Shown here piece by piece: positions 12,169 through 22,644 of a stretch of DNA of 64,000 nt; the stretch's first letter is position 1; every line of letters begins with the position of its first letter. Location: the NCBI GenBank assembly GCA_963921195.1, contig OY992537.1, positions 31,293,911 to 31,357,910 of the forward strand, read 5' to 3'. The stretch comes from Pegoplata infirma (taxonomy: Eukaryota > Arthropoda > Insecta > Diptera > Anthomyiidae). The notes under the pieces were generated by a model that was not told the DNA's origin, made no database searches, and worked only from the letters and a program-made list of their open reading frames with translations. The translations under genes were made by a program, and so were the position numbers.

Positions 12169-12950
12169 TATTCTCTGAGAATATCTTAGTTCTAGTTAAT
12201 AAAGAAAATAATGACCTCGAGCTAGAATAAGCCTACTAAAAATGTAATATTTCAAAGGTCGAATAAAAACAATTTTTATTTTTCAATAAAAAATATATAA
12301 AAAATAATGCAATAATGTGCCAACACAAATTTTTTGTCACAGTTGGCAATTTCTGGCACTTTAATGCTTTTGTGTGGTGTAAACGTGTTTACACTTGTAT
12401 ATTTGTTGTCTACTCACACATGGAACCATTTTGCATAGATAATCGTTTACACATACATTTGCCATCCAAACAGAATATTGTAGCCAATGTTAAGTGTATT
12501 TTTATTTACATATAATCGTTTATGCATGCATACGTGCGTGCCTTACAGGCATTTGTCGTGGTGTATTTGTATGTGCGTCTATTTGTCTGTTGGACATTAC
12601 TTGTTAATGTGTCTGTTACTGAGTTAACCATTTTTTTGGGTTTTCGATGCTAATTTTTTTTTTTTTACGTTAATAAGTTTTTTTTTTGTATTTTTAAAAA
12701 AAAGTAGTAAAAAGTACCAATTGGTACATTTTTATTAAAGGTACCAAAATAATTTTCTTTAACAATTACATTTTTATAAAAATACTAAAATGGTACTTTT
12801 TTATAATAAATAGCACCAAAATACTTAAACATTGGATAAAAATTGCCATAATAGTCCTTCGTGGTAAAATGTATTTTAATGGTTATTCTTTATAACAGGT
12901 ACCAAATAGTAATTTTGGTACCAAAGTAGTACTTTAAAAAATGCAAGAAA
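12169..12950. other. Intronic stretch with interspersed repeats
   Basis: The segment 12175-12290 is a copy of the CTCGAGCTAGAATAA / 'aaggtcgaataaaa' repeat. The segment 12310-12640 is less AT-biased, with tgtgtttac/atttgt words and no recognisable feature. An open frame at 12315-12515 has no domain. The segment 12690-12945 returns to AAAAAGTACC-type repeats. Confidence 0.4.
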
Positions 12951-12974
12951 TAATACATATGAGTTAAAATTTTT

Positions 12975-14865
12975 CAACATGAACCCCTGATTTCCTTCAA
13001 TGTCTCCGAATTTAATGAAACTTTGTGTATATGTTGGGACTTATAATACTTATACTCAGAAAAAATTTGAGACCGTTAACTTCCGTGGTTCCAGAAATAT
13101 GGCGTGTCAAAAGTCAAGAAAATCTTTTAAAGGATTAAATATAAACATTTATATCTTCAAAAGTATTTCAGCTATATTACTTCCTGATAGCTTGTTTTGA
13201 AGGTAAAACCATGGCCTTTCAAATTACATTTTGCAAAAATTTTTATATTGGAAATTTTTTTTATTTCTGCAAAATTCGCGATTCGCGAAAATATATCTGA
13301 AAAAGCGACATTTTTAAAAATATGAAAAAAGTATATGTTAACGGCTGTTATCTTAGCTACAAGCTGTAAAAATTTTGGGTTGGTGAACGTATTAAGACCT
13401 GAGATATGAATAAAAATGTGTTGCCAAGTAGGAAATTTTTATCAAATCTGATGAATATTTAATTTTTATTTTTGAATATTTTTGAAAATACATATAATAA
13501 AACGGTGAAAAAAGTAAAGTTTATGGTACAGACGGGTACTACACATAGATACAATATAACATGAATATTTATCAATTACACTACTCTACAAAAATCAACT
13601 TTTTTTTGCACAGACTCCTAGAATACATTTGCTAAAGTATTTTGACCTCCTTAACACGAATCTGTCATCATAAAAAATTTATAAAATCCCCTTTTCGAGA
13701 TAAGACCTGTTTTGCGGTCCACGCCGATAAAAACCAACGAATGACTCTATATTGCATTTTTTTATATAAACAAATTCAAAATGCATATTATTTCAAATTC
13801 ATTGAGTTTATCCGAAAATCTTTGCAAAAAATCAAAGATGTTTGCAAAATTTGCATATATTATTTGCATATACTTTTTTCCCTAATATTTTTATTTTGTA
13901 ATTTTCATTGTTTAAAATAAATTTTCTTAAGTCTTTTGCCCTCTTTAACGTGAATCCATTAAACGCGAATCCATTGACATTTTTATATAATCGCGTTTTC
14001 GAAATTTGCCCATTTAGTTTTTGCAGCTGAAGCATACAAAAATATTAAACGAACAAATAATATGAGGTATGTCAATGTGAAACATTTATTATTACCTTTA
14101 TTTTTTGGATTTGAGGGTTTAGTCTGTTAAGAAGGCCTATATGTTCAGAAGACAGTTTGATAAAATGTTTATGATGACAGATTCGTGCAGGGCAAATACT
14201 TTCAAAAATGTGTTCTAGAAGTCTCTGCAAAAAAAGTTGACTTTTGTTAAGTAGTGTAATTGATAAAAAGTTATGTTACATTGTATTCATGTGTAGTACT
14301 CGTATATTACCATCAACTTTACTTTTTTCACCGTTTTGTTTTATGTATTTGCAAAAATATTCAAAAATAATAATTAAATATTCATGAGATTTGGAAAAAA
14401 TTTCCTACTTGGCAACACATTTTCATTAATATCTCTGGACTTGATACGTTCACCAACGCGAAATTTTTAGACCTTGTACCTAAGACTCAAACCCTTAACA
14501 TATATTTTTTTCAGATTTTTAAAAATGTCGCTTTTTTTGATATATTTTCGCGAATCGCGAATTGTGCAGAAATACAAAAAAGATCACAAAATAAAAATTT
14601 TCGCGAATAGATATATTAAAAGTGATGGTTGTGCCTTTAAAAAAAGCTATCTGGGAGTGATATAGCTCAAATACTTTTCAAGATATAAATATTTATAATT
14701 TACCCTTTAAAAGATTTTCTTGACTTTTGAAACGTCATATTTCCAAAACTACGGAAGTTAAAAGTCTTAAACTTTGTGTGAGCATTAGTCGAGTAAGTCC
14801 CTACATATATACCGAATTTCACGAAATTTGGGTCGATTGACGTCAAAAATTCAATTTTTTTTGCT
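12975..14865. mobile_element. Long inverted repeat element, about 1.9 kb
   Basis: The left arm (about 12975-13680) and right arm (about 14165-14865) are diverged inverted copies. Paired landmarks are 'ttcgcgattcgcgaaaatat' (13276) with 'atattttcgcgaatcgcgaa' (14542), 'gtgttgccaagtaggaaa' (13418) with 'tttcctacttggcaacac' (14400), and 'acgaatctgtcatca' (13656) with 'tgatgacagattcgt' (14172). The centre, about 490 bp, is unique. No transposase is present, and the short frames inside are not genes. The superfamily is unknown and the ends are approximate. Confidence 0.75.
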
Positions 14866-15231
14866 ATGTTGATATGGATTTACTCATATTTATTATAGTA
14901 TTATGTACACCAAGAAATAATATATATTTATAAAATAAACACAAATATATTACTTTTACAAAAATGGTTCCAACTTTAAAATAAAATTCCCAGAATAATA
15001 CTTTAAAATAAAAAGTACCAAAATAGTGCACTTAAATAAAAAGTACCAGAATATTACTAAAAAAACACAAAATTTTTTTGAAAATCCTTAAATTAAGTTA
15101 TGTTTAAGATTGAATTTATGAATTTACCTTTGGAGTTAAATTCATAAATCATAGAGTTAGGTTAGGTTAATATTTGTATATTTTTATATTTTCTTATCCC
15201 AAATTGTATTTGCTTGTGTTTTTACTTTCAG
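14866..15231. other. Intron end before the middle beat exon
   Basis: The segment 14930-15070 carries AAAAAGTACC-type repeats. A 'gttaggttaggtt' word lies near 15157-15170. The acceptor is the pyrimidine-rich run before 'tttcag' at 15226-15231. Confidence 0.5.
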
Positions 15232-15370
15232 TGTGTCGCCAAAATATCTTCAGTTTATTGGCAGAGTAACGAGGAAAGTGTTGAAAGCGATAAACATCAA
15301 AGAATACCAGTATTAGAATCTAGAGAAACTGTAGTGCCGAAATCAAGATTATTGGATAAATCATTAGAAG
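15232..15370 (+). CDS. beaten-path (beat) family exon, end of Ig domain and linker
   Basis: This 139-bp exon sits between an acceptor ('ttactttcag') and a donor (gtaaat) and is open throughout. It reads CVAKISSVYWQSNEESVES followed by a charged linker to …LLDKSLE plus one base of a split Gly/Glu codon. The first Cys closes the Ig disulphide begun in the exon at 6428-6690. 'ISSVYWQSNEE' is typical of the end of the second Ig domain in Beat proteins (family knowledge recalled, not searched). The entry phase 0 matches the donor of the upstream exon. The exit phase 1 matches the exon at 22645. The exon is intact. Confidence 0.85.
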
Positions 15371-15404
15371 GTAAATAAAAAATAAGTCTACACAATGTTT
15401 TGTG

Positions 15405-15480
15405 TTATCGATAACTGTTGAAAATTTTATGTTATCGATAACTGCCCAATTTTTTATTGAAAATTTTGAGTTATCGATAA
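15405..15480. promoter_or_regulatory. Cluster of three TTATCGATAA palindromes (DRE/BEAF-like)
   Basis: Perfect TTATCGATAA copies lie at 15405-15414, 15432-15441 and 15471-15480, with a partial 'ctcgataaca' at about 15512. Their core TATCGATA is the DRE recognised by DREF in Drosophila, and CGATA clusters are bound by BEAF-32. They lie 35-110 bp downstream of an exon donor. A regulatory role in this species is inference. A small tandem repeat that happens to carry the word is the alternative. Confidence 0.45.
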
Positions 15481-15559
15481 CTATGCAATATTCTATAGAA
15501 AATATTTTCGACTCGATAACAGCAAAATTTATAAATAAACTTTTTCGTGGTAGGGCGTA

Positions 15560-16030
15560 AGTATGTTTTAAAAAAATTTTGGAGGGTAAAAATAAATGGG
15601 GGTCGGTCTAACTAATGACTCCTCTCGGAAGCACCATTGGACCGGTAGAAGCTGATTAAATAAAACATATTTACAAAAAATTAAAAAAAAAATTGTATGG
15701 GGACCGCCTTAATAGTTAAAGATAGGGGGTAGGAGTGTTCAGAGAAAATGTTTGGACTGAAAAAATATTGTGGGTCCGTCATACATTTTATTGCTCTAAG
15801 GGCACTCTTAGGGCAGTTAGAGCGGTTGGAGCAAATTTAAAAAATGCCGTTTTGTGTGGGAGCCCCCTTAGTAATTGGAGATAGAGTATTAGTTTGTTCC
15901 AAAGAAATTTTTAGAAGTAAAAATTAATGAGGGTCGGTCTTGGAAATGACCACTCTATGACGCACCATTGGAGCAGTAGAAATGATTATAAGATTGGAAA
16001 ATTACAATAAATTTTTTTCAAAAAATTTTA
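15560..16030. repeat. Three degenerate tandem units of about 130-180 bp
   Basis: The phrases 'gggtcggtctaactaatgac…gcaccattggaccggtag', 'gggtccgtcatac…gggcagttagagcggttgg' and 'gggtcggtcttggaaatgac…gcaccattggagcagtag' line up in order. They are separated by 'tatggggaccgccttaatag' and 'tgggagcccccttagtaatt'. This is an old tandem duplication without coding potential. The Ty3 element is inserted immediately after it. Confidence 0.5.
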
Positions 16031-16052
16031 AAAATAGTTTTAGTCGTTACGA

Positions 16053-16056
16053 TCCT
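16053..16056. repeat. Target-site duplication (left) of the Ty3 element
   Basis: TCCT directly precedes the 5' LTR and is repeated at 21145-21148 after the 3' LTR. A 4-bp duplication is standard for many Ty3/gypsy integrases. Confidence 0.75.
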
Positions 16057-16305
16057 TGTAGCGTGCTACATAATACTGTTTTCCCGTTATACTGTATTCT
16101 ACTGTAATTTACTTTTTTTAAAATAAGTTTTTCTTAGTTCACAATTATTTTTTGGTTTTCAATAATTCAGATTTTGAAAAGAAAATTTTTATTATTAGAG
16201 AATTAAATTTTGTACAATACGTTTGAATTTCAAATAAATTATTTCTACAATATAACTTGCAAATTTAATAACGGTCTACCAAAATATTATTTCCGTATCC
16301 TATAA
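16057..16305 (+). repeat. 5' long terminal repeat of Ty3/gypsy element
   Basis: This 249-bp repeat begins TGTAGCGTGCTACATAATAC and ends …CGTATCCTATAA. By eye it differs from the 3' copy (20896-21144) at only one base, a T/A change in the T-run near 16113-16120. It contains an AATAAA polyadenylation-type word in 'caaataaatt'. It starts with TG but does not end in CA. The boundary was chosen from LTR identity plus the TCCT duplication. Confidence 0.9.
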
Positions 16306-16325
16306 TTGGCGATCTTGTAACCTGG
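16306..16325 (+). other. Candidate tRNA primer-binding site
   Basis: TGGCGATCTTGTAAC follows the 5' LTR by about one base. Starting with TGG, the complement of a tRNA CCA end, is the expected form. The TGGCGA start is shared with the tRNA-Arg-type sites of some insect gypsy elements, but the rest does not match what I recall. The primer tRNA is therefore unassigned. Confidence 0.5.
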
Positions 16326-16834
16326 AAATATTGTTGAAACAATTCTTTAAAATTAAGTCAAAAAGAAAGAAATAGTTAATGCTACACTGTTGGCGATATT
16401 TACAAATTTTAACGCATCCTAAATATTTTTTTATGTTGATCTTTATGACGCTGTAGATCAATTTGGATTGCTATTGTAATTTTGATTTTCAGTTCAAGAA
16501 ACCGCTCACTAATTTGTATATAGAAGCATACTAATGTCAAAATTTGGTGCATGCAGCAAATAGTCATCAAACTCAAGAGATACCAATAATTTTAACATCT
16601 TCTCAAAAAAATTATTCAAGCAAGGACCTTTCGCTTTTAAGAAGATTTTGCAAGAGGATATTTTATTTCAGAAGTCATAATAAATTTTGCATTAAACATC
16701 TTCAAGATTTATTCAGATAAGTTTCCTAATTTTCATCGATATTTTATTTTAGATAAGTTTAAATAAATCTATTAAGTTTTCGATTTGTGAAACCTCATCC
16801 CAGTAAACAAAATCAGTTTTAAAATAGTTACGTT
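16326..16834 (+). other. Untranslated leader of the Ty3 element
   Basis: About 510 bp of AT-rich leader lies between the primer-binding region and the first gag ATG. No frame or structure is recognised, and short stops occur in all frames. Packaging or start-site signals may lie here, but nothing visible supports a specific call. Confidence 0.4.
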
Positions 16835-17784
16835 ATGAAAAGAACACGTTTTGGTTCTACGGTACAAAATCAGTCACGGTTAGTTAATAATCCTGCTTCT
16901 ATCACACAGTCTAATAATTCTTCTACAAATACGCAACACCTTATTTCTAATCAAACTTCACAAAGTATGATTGCTTCTAGTCCGTCTTTCAAACTGCCAA
17001 CGTTCTGGTCTGAATGTGCTGAGGCATGGTTCATTCATGCTGAAGTTCAATTCGCGTTGAAGGATGTTGTTGATGATACCATTGTTGATGATATCACACT
17101 TTGGTTTCTTTACCTCAGGATATTATTTTAAAAGTTTTGGATGTTATTCAGTTTCCACCAACAGTAAACAAATACGAAAATCTGAAAAAGCATTTGTGCA
17201 ATAGATTAACTCCAAGCGAGGAATCTCGTTTAGAACAGCTATTGTCAGAATCCAATATTGGTGATCGTAAGCCTTCGGAGTTTTTCCGCGATTTGAAAAT
17301 ATTGGCTGGTTCCGATACCACTATTAGTAGAGAATTTTTATATAAGCTGTAGCTTCGCAAATAACCGCAGCAGATTCAAATCAATTTGACATCTTGTTTA
17401 TCCCAAAGTAATGATGAAAAAGTTGAACTAGCTGATAAGATGTATGAAGTTTGGTCAAGGCATCAGTTAACCGCTGTTAATAAAATTACAGACAATCGAG
17501 TAGAGTCTTCGGTACAACAATTGAGCGATTTGACCCGGACACTTTGCGAAAATTTAAATAAAATAGCTTTAGATGTCGAAAAATTAAAAACTAGACCCCG
17601 TCCTCGTGGAGAAAGGTTTTATAGTCGTCGTAATCAATCTCGAGATCGTTCAACATCTCGAAATATTCATAATGATTTTTGCTGGTATCACACAAGATTT
17701 GGTAATAGGGCTACAAAATGTATTGTCCCTTGTCAATTTGAAAATCAAAATAATTCCAACAATACAAATCAGACTTTAAATTAG
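16835..17784 (+). pseudogene. gag of the Ty3 element, frame-disrupted
   Basis: Gag is the structural protein of the retrotransposon particle. The first part is open from ATG 16835 to about 17100, with an N/S/Q-rich start and a capsid-like 'FKLPTFW…AEAWFIHAEVQF'. The capsid-like sequence continues in another frame from about 17101 ('SLPQDI', 'YENLKKHLCNRL', 'PSEFFRDLKILAG'), so an indel or small deletion lies around 17075-17130. TAG at 17350-17352 and TAA at 17362-17364 interrupt the second frame. The third part, to the TAG at 17782-17784, carries an Arg-rich segment and the CHCC box 'FCWYHTRFGNRATKC…PC' near 17680-17740, which is characteristic of CsRn1-type elements rather than the usual CCHC knuckle. 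The natural end overlaps pol, which is read in the -1 frame. Confidence 0.82.
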
Positions 17785-20700
17785 ACACATCCATCATGAC
17801 GGTGGCAAATGATGGATTAAGTGCAAAACCTTTAAGCCGCCTTTTTTTGTATGATTCTGTTAACAAGTTAAAATTTTTGATAGACACAGGTGCAGTTGTT
17901 TCTGTAGTCCCATATTCCAAATTTAAAACCCTGGCTCGAAAGTCTGATTTCGATTTGTCTGCAGCAAATGGATCTATTATTCGGACTTTTGGTACAAATT
18001 TGTTTAAAATTAATATAGGGCTCCGTAGAGATTTTGAATTTCCATTTCTTATAGCTGATGTTGATACACCAATAATAGGATTTAATTTTCTCGAAAAATT
18101 TGGTATAGTTGTTGATGCTAAGAATAGGGAAATTATTGACTCTACAACTACTTTGAGGATAAAAATTTCTTTGGGATTTAGTTCTATTTATTCCCTTAAA
18201 CCAAATGTACCACATTTCAACAAATATCATGAATTGTTAAAAGCTTATCCTTCTGTCACTTCTGAACCCGATTATACCGAATCGGTAAAACATAAGACGG
18301 TTCATCACATTGAGACAAAAGGAAACCTTCCGTTTTGTAGGCCACGTCGGCTGGATCCTATCAAGCTTAAGATAGCTAAGACTGAGTTTGAATATTTAGT
18401 TAAGATAGGCGTTTGCAGGCAGTCATCTTCTTCTTCTGCATCTCCTTTACATCTTGTTCCAAAAAAAGAAGTAAATGATTGGAGACCCTGTGGGGATTAT
18501 AGGAGACTTAACTGCGTGACAATTCCTGATCGATACCCTTTACCTCACATACATGATCTGAGTATTAATCTTAAAAATAAAAATATTTTTTCAAAACTCG
18601 ATCTAGTAAGGGCTTATCATCAGATACCTATAGCTGAGGAAGACGTTGCAAAAACTGCAATTACAACTCCGTTTGGGATGTTTGAGTTCCTTAGAATGCC
18701 TTTTGGGTTGAGAAATAGCGCTCAAACTTTTCAACGCTTTATAAATGAGGTATTTTTTGGCTTCGACTTTGTATTTACTTATATTGATGATATACTAATT
18801 GCAAGTGATGATGAGTCTCAGCATGTTGAACATTTAAAAATAGTTTTCGAAAGATTAGCAAAATATTCTTTGAACATAAAAATTTCTAAATGTGTATTTG
18901 GTGCCTCGGCTATAGATTTTCTTAGTTATCGCATTTCATCAGACGGTATACAACCATCTGAAGATCGTGTTAAAGTCATTTTAGAATTTGAGGTCCCTTC
19001 ATCCATTTCCAAACTACAAAAGTTTTTGGGTATTGTAAACTATTATCACCGTTATGTGCCAATGCTAGCTTCTGAGCTGAGTTCAATTTACGACATGCTA
19101 ACTTTAGCCAATAAAAGCGACGATAAGAAACTCGTTTGGAATGAAACTTCGCTTAAAGCTTTTGATAATGTTAAACAGCTTTTTGCTAGGAACACTTTAT
19201 TAACTCATTTCGATGAAACTGCGGAATTATCATTAGCTGTGGATGCCTCTAATGTAGCTATTGGCGCTGTACTTCAACAAACTGATGCTAGCGGTAAAAA
19301 AGAACCATTGGCTTATTTTTCAAAAAAGCTTAGCGTAACAGAGCAAAAATATTCCACATTTGATAGGGAACTTTTGGGCATGTATAGAGCTATAAAACAT
19401 TTTAGGCATTTTCTAGAAGGACGTGATTTTGTTGTATACACTGACCATAAGCCTCTGACTTTTGTACTAAATTCAAAAACAGATCGTTCCCCAAGGCAAA
19501 CAAGACAACTGGAATATATAGCACAATTTACTAGCAACATTCAGTACATCTCCGGAAAAGAAAATATTGTTGCAGATTCTTTGTCCCGTATTCCGGAAAT
19601 TGATACCATTTCATTTTTTGACTTTAATGTTGATAAACTTTACGAGGAGCAGCAGTTAGATGAATCATTGGCAGCAATATTGGCTGTCCCTAATTCAAAG
19701 TTTAATTTAAAAGAAGTTTTAGTACCCGATACAAATATTAAAATCTGGTGTGACGTTTCTAGGAGATCTCCCAAGCCATATCTTCCCATAGGTTTGCGTA
19801 AACTGGTTTTCGAAAAACTGCATTCTTTGTCTCATCCTGGCTCTCGGGTAACTAGAAATTTAATTCAATCTAAATATTTTTGGCCTAAAATGAGGAAAGA
19901 CATAAATGACTGGGTTGCCGGTTGTCATTCTTGTCAGAGCTCTAAGATTAATAGGTATACCAAATCTCCGGTTACATCTATTGAAATCCCTAAATCCCGG
20001 TTTGAACACATACATATCGATTTAGTTGGCCCACTCCCAGTATCAAATGGGTACAAATATCTATTGACAATCATAGACCGATATTCACGCTGGCCGGAGG
20101 CATATCCTTTACGCGATATAAGTGCTAAGACTGTTGCCAGAGTTTTTGTTGAGAATTATATTCCACGGTTTGGAGTACCCATTCGAATTACTGCCGATCA
20201 AGGTACACAATTTACGTCAGGTCTTTTTCGAGAACTAACTTCATTGCTTGGGACACACAAGATTCATACTTCACCGTACCATCCACAAGCAAACGGAATA
20301 CTGGAAAGGTTTCATAGGTAGCTTAAAACCGCTTTAATCGGGTCGTTAAACTCCATTAAGTGGTCAGAAATGTTACCATTTGTTTTGCTAGGCTTACGAA
20401 CATCAATAAAGGCTGATTTAAAGTGTTCACCAGCGGAGCTGGTTTATGGACAAACTTTGCGGTTGCCTGGAGAATTAATAGTCGAAAACAATTCTGAGGT
20501 ACCGGTTGAAGAGACTTTACAAAAACTTAGGAAATATTTTTCCGAAGTAAGATCGAAAGTTGTTTTTCATAACGTTGAAAAAGAATTCATACCGAAACAT
20601 CTCTCAACATGCGAATATGTATACGTAAAGGCACAACACAGATCAGGACTGAATCCACCCTTTGAAGGGCCCTTTCGGGTTGTTTCTCGAAATGACAAGG

Positions 20701-20834
20701 TCTTTAAGGTCCAAAAAGGAAATTTGATTAGATCATATCATATTGATCAGGTTAAACCAGCACACGTTACTCACGATACAAAATTAAATACAAATGCATC
20801 TAAACGTAAAACTGTTACTTTCAGGATTAATTAA
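17754..20834 (+). pseudogene. pol polyprotein of the Ty3 element, one stop in integrase
   Basis: The frame is open from 17754; counting from ATG 17796, domains run in standard Ty3 order. Aspartic protease has [13 protein letters not shown] (Asp30). Reverse transcriptase runs about residues 180-370, with the catalytic YIDD at 329-332. RNase H runs about 475-590, with LAVDAS (Asp483), DRELLG and YTDHKPL. The integrase zinc-binding region has an H-H-C-C pattern ending CHSCQSSK near 710. The integrase core has [14 protein letters not shown] and NGILERFH with D-35-E spacing. TAG at 20319-20321, just after the catalytic Glu, splits the integrase. The same frame continues from 20322 through LKCSPAELVYG, TLRLPGE and a GPF-type C-terminal module (FEGPFRVV) to the stop at 20832-20834. 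No chromodomain is evident. All catalytic residues I can check are present; the single nonsense codon and the gag breaks are the defects. Confidence 0.9.
17775..17781 (+). promoter_or_regulatory. -1 ribosomal frameshift heptamer between gag and pol
   Basis: T TTA AAT, read in the gag frame, is a canonical X XXY YYZ slippery heptamer. It ends immediately before the gag stop TAG (17782-17784). A -1 slip enters the pol frame, which is open from 17754, so the frames overlap by about 30 bp. A pol ATG at 17796 is also present, so internal initiation is the alternative. I did not resolve a downstream stimulatory structure. Confidence 0.7.
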
Positions 20835-20881
20835 CAAATATTTTATTTTTATGTTAACCTCCTAAAATTTTTTTTGTATAC

Positions 20882-20895
20882 TGGGAGGGGAGTAA
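20882..20895 (+). other. Polypurine tract of the Ty3 element
   Basis: GGGAGGGGAGTAA sits directly before the 3' LTR, the position and composition expected for the plus-strand primer. It is 50 bp after the pol stop. Confidence 0.8.
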
Positions 20896-21144
20896 TGTAG
20901 CGTGCTACATAATACTGTTTTCCCGTTATACTGTATTCTACTGTAATTTACTTTTTATAAAATAAGTTTTTCTTAGTTCACAATTATTTTTTGGTTTTCA
21001 ATAATTCAGATTTTGAAAAGAAAATTTTTATTATTAGAGAATTAAATTTTGTACAATACGTTTGAATTTCAAATAAATTATTTCTACAATATAACTTGCA
21101 AATTTAATAACGGTCTACCAAAATATTATTTCCGTATCCTATAA
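20896..21144 (+). repeat. 3' long terminal repeat of Ty3/gypsy element
   Basis: This is a direct repeat of 16057-16305, 249 bp, with one difference visible by eye. It is followed by the TCCT target duplication at 21145-21148. Confidence 0.9.
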
Positions 21145-21148
21145 TCCT

Positions 21149-22644
21149 ACTGGGCAAAAAATTTGTAGAATCGATAGCAGTTTTACACAAAATAGTTACA
21201 AAAAATCAAAGAGTACATACATTTTCAAAAATGAGATTTAAATTTTAAAACTTAAAAATCGCATACTAGAGCAATTTTTTGGATTTTATTTTAAAAGTAA
21301 GTATGTAAAAAAACAAAAATTAAAAAAAAAAAAAATACAATTTTAACCATTATTGAAAAAGTAATGAGTAAAAGAAGTTTGAGTAATGGAAAAAAACTAC
21401 CAATTTTTAAAAATTCGATATCTTTTTAACGGGTCATCAAAAAAATCTGAAAATTTACCACGAAGGGGTTTTTGAAGGGTACTAAAAATTGTCAACAAAT
21501 TGGGAAAATCTAAAAAACAAGTTATTCAAAGTGTCTAATTTGACATGGAATGCCCCATATGAACAACTATACGATTTCCTATTAAAGGGGGTTTATAGAA
21601 AAAAAAAAACAGTCTTCATGTGATTTTTTTTAAAAGCTATAAACAAGTAAATACGCAACGTATTTTAATTCTGTTTTTCTCATTTAAAAGATAAATTATT
21701 GTAATATTTTTAAAATTTTATAACACAAAATTTTGTGAACTCAAATTGCCACTTACCACTTAGTTGTACAGCTAAAAGTACTTCCGCAGTTGTACAGCTA
21801 AAAGTACTGGACCGATTTTGATGTTTTTTTTTTATTTGTAGTTTATTAAACTCTCTAGTACTTATAGTGACAGTTTTTTTAAATTTTGACCTAATTATGT
21901 TTTTTATGAAAGAAGAGAGTATTTTTTATTTTTTTTTTAAGTTTATTTTAGCATAATTTCAACAAAAGTCAATATTTTTCATAAAAAACGGCTAGAGAAT
22001 TTAATAATTTACAAATCAAAAACAAATCATAAAAATCGGTTAAGTAGTTTTTGCTGTACAACAGCAGCCGATTTTGTCTTTTAAAAAAAGAATTCTACAA
22101 TTTAGTGGCAACCCTGCCACTTTTTCTTGACTAATTATCTGTTACCCAATTTTAAAAATATTACTAAAGTTTATCTTTCATATAAAAAAAACACAGAATT
22201 TAAAAATATTGCGTATTTATTTTTATATCTGTTTAAAAATTGCCTTCAATGAGGCTGGTTTTTATGTTTAAACCCATCAACATTATCGTGACAATTGACC
22301 TTTAAGGTCTGTTTACATCATCCTACTTACAATTAGTATTTAGACTTCTAAAAAAATGTGTGTTATTAAATTTTGTTCAAAGTCAAAAAATATTTTTCGT
22401 TTTTTGAAATATTTCAAAAAAATGGATGTGTGAAAAATCAAGTATGTTTTTCATACAAACAGCTGTTTTTGAAAAGGTTTGTTGGATTTAGTTTATAATT
22501 TTTTGGCAGTATCAATGCTTTTGTAATATTTTATTAGCTTGAAATTGAAAGATCTGGTGGGATGATGTAAACATAATTTTAGTAATATTTTATTTTTTCT
22601 ATAACTCTTAAAAATTGTTTTGTATTTTCTTCTTTTTTTTGCAG
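21149..22644. other. Intron remainder between the Ty3 element and the last beat exon
   Basis: No gene is seen. A 24-bp direct duplication, 'agttgtacagctaaaagtac' (about 21760 and 21788), stands out. 'atggaatgccccatatgaa' near 21544 matches the right terminus of the element at 41059-41608, so 21150-21565 may be a decayed relative. A long AT-rich imperfect inverted repeat around 21835-22030 ('aaactctctagtact' / 'gctagagaatttaataa') is possible but weak. The acceptor is the pyrimidine run 'ttcttcttttttttgcag' at 22627-22644. Confidence 0.45.

Larger units (their letters stand above)
16057..21144 (+). mobile_element. Ty3/gypsy LTR retrotransposon, CsRn1-like, damaged
   Basis: The full 5.1-kb element has an LTR, primer-binding region, gag, pol (protease, RT, RNase H, integrase), a polypurine tract and an LTR. 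It lies in sense orientation in the last intron of the beat gene. The CsRn1-clade assignment rests on the unusual Cys-His-Cys-Cys Gag box (FCWYHTRFG…KC…PC) and the integrase C-terminal style (TLRLPGE, then a GPF module). There is no separate env frame. Gag has a frame break and two stops, and integrase has one stop, so this copy cannot encode complete proteins as read. The near-identical LTRs imply recent insertion, which contrasts with the broken frames. Confidence 0.9.

Noticed and set aside
17868..18230. 120-residue minus-strand frame over the protease region
   Set aside because: It is the antisense shadow of pol.
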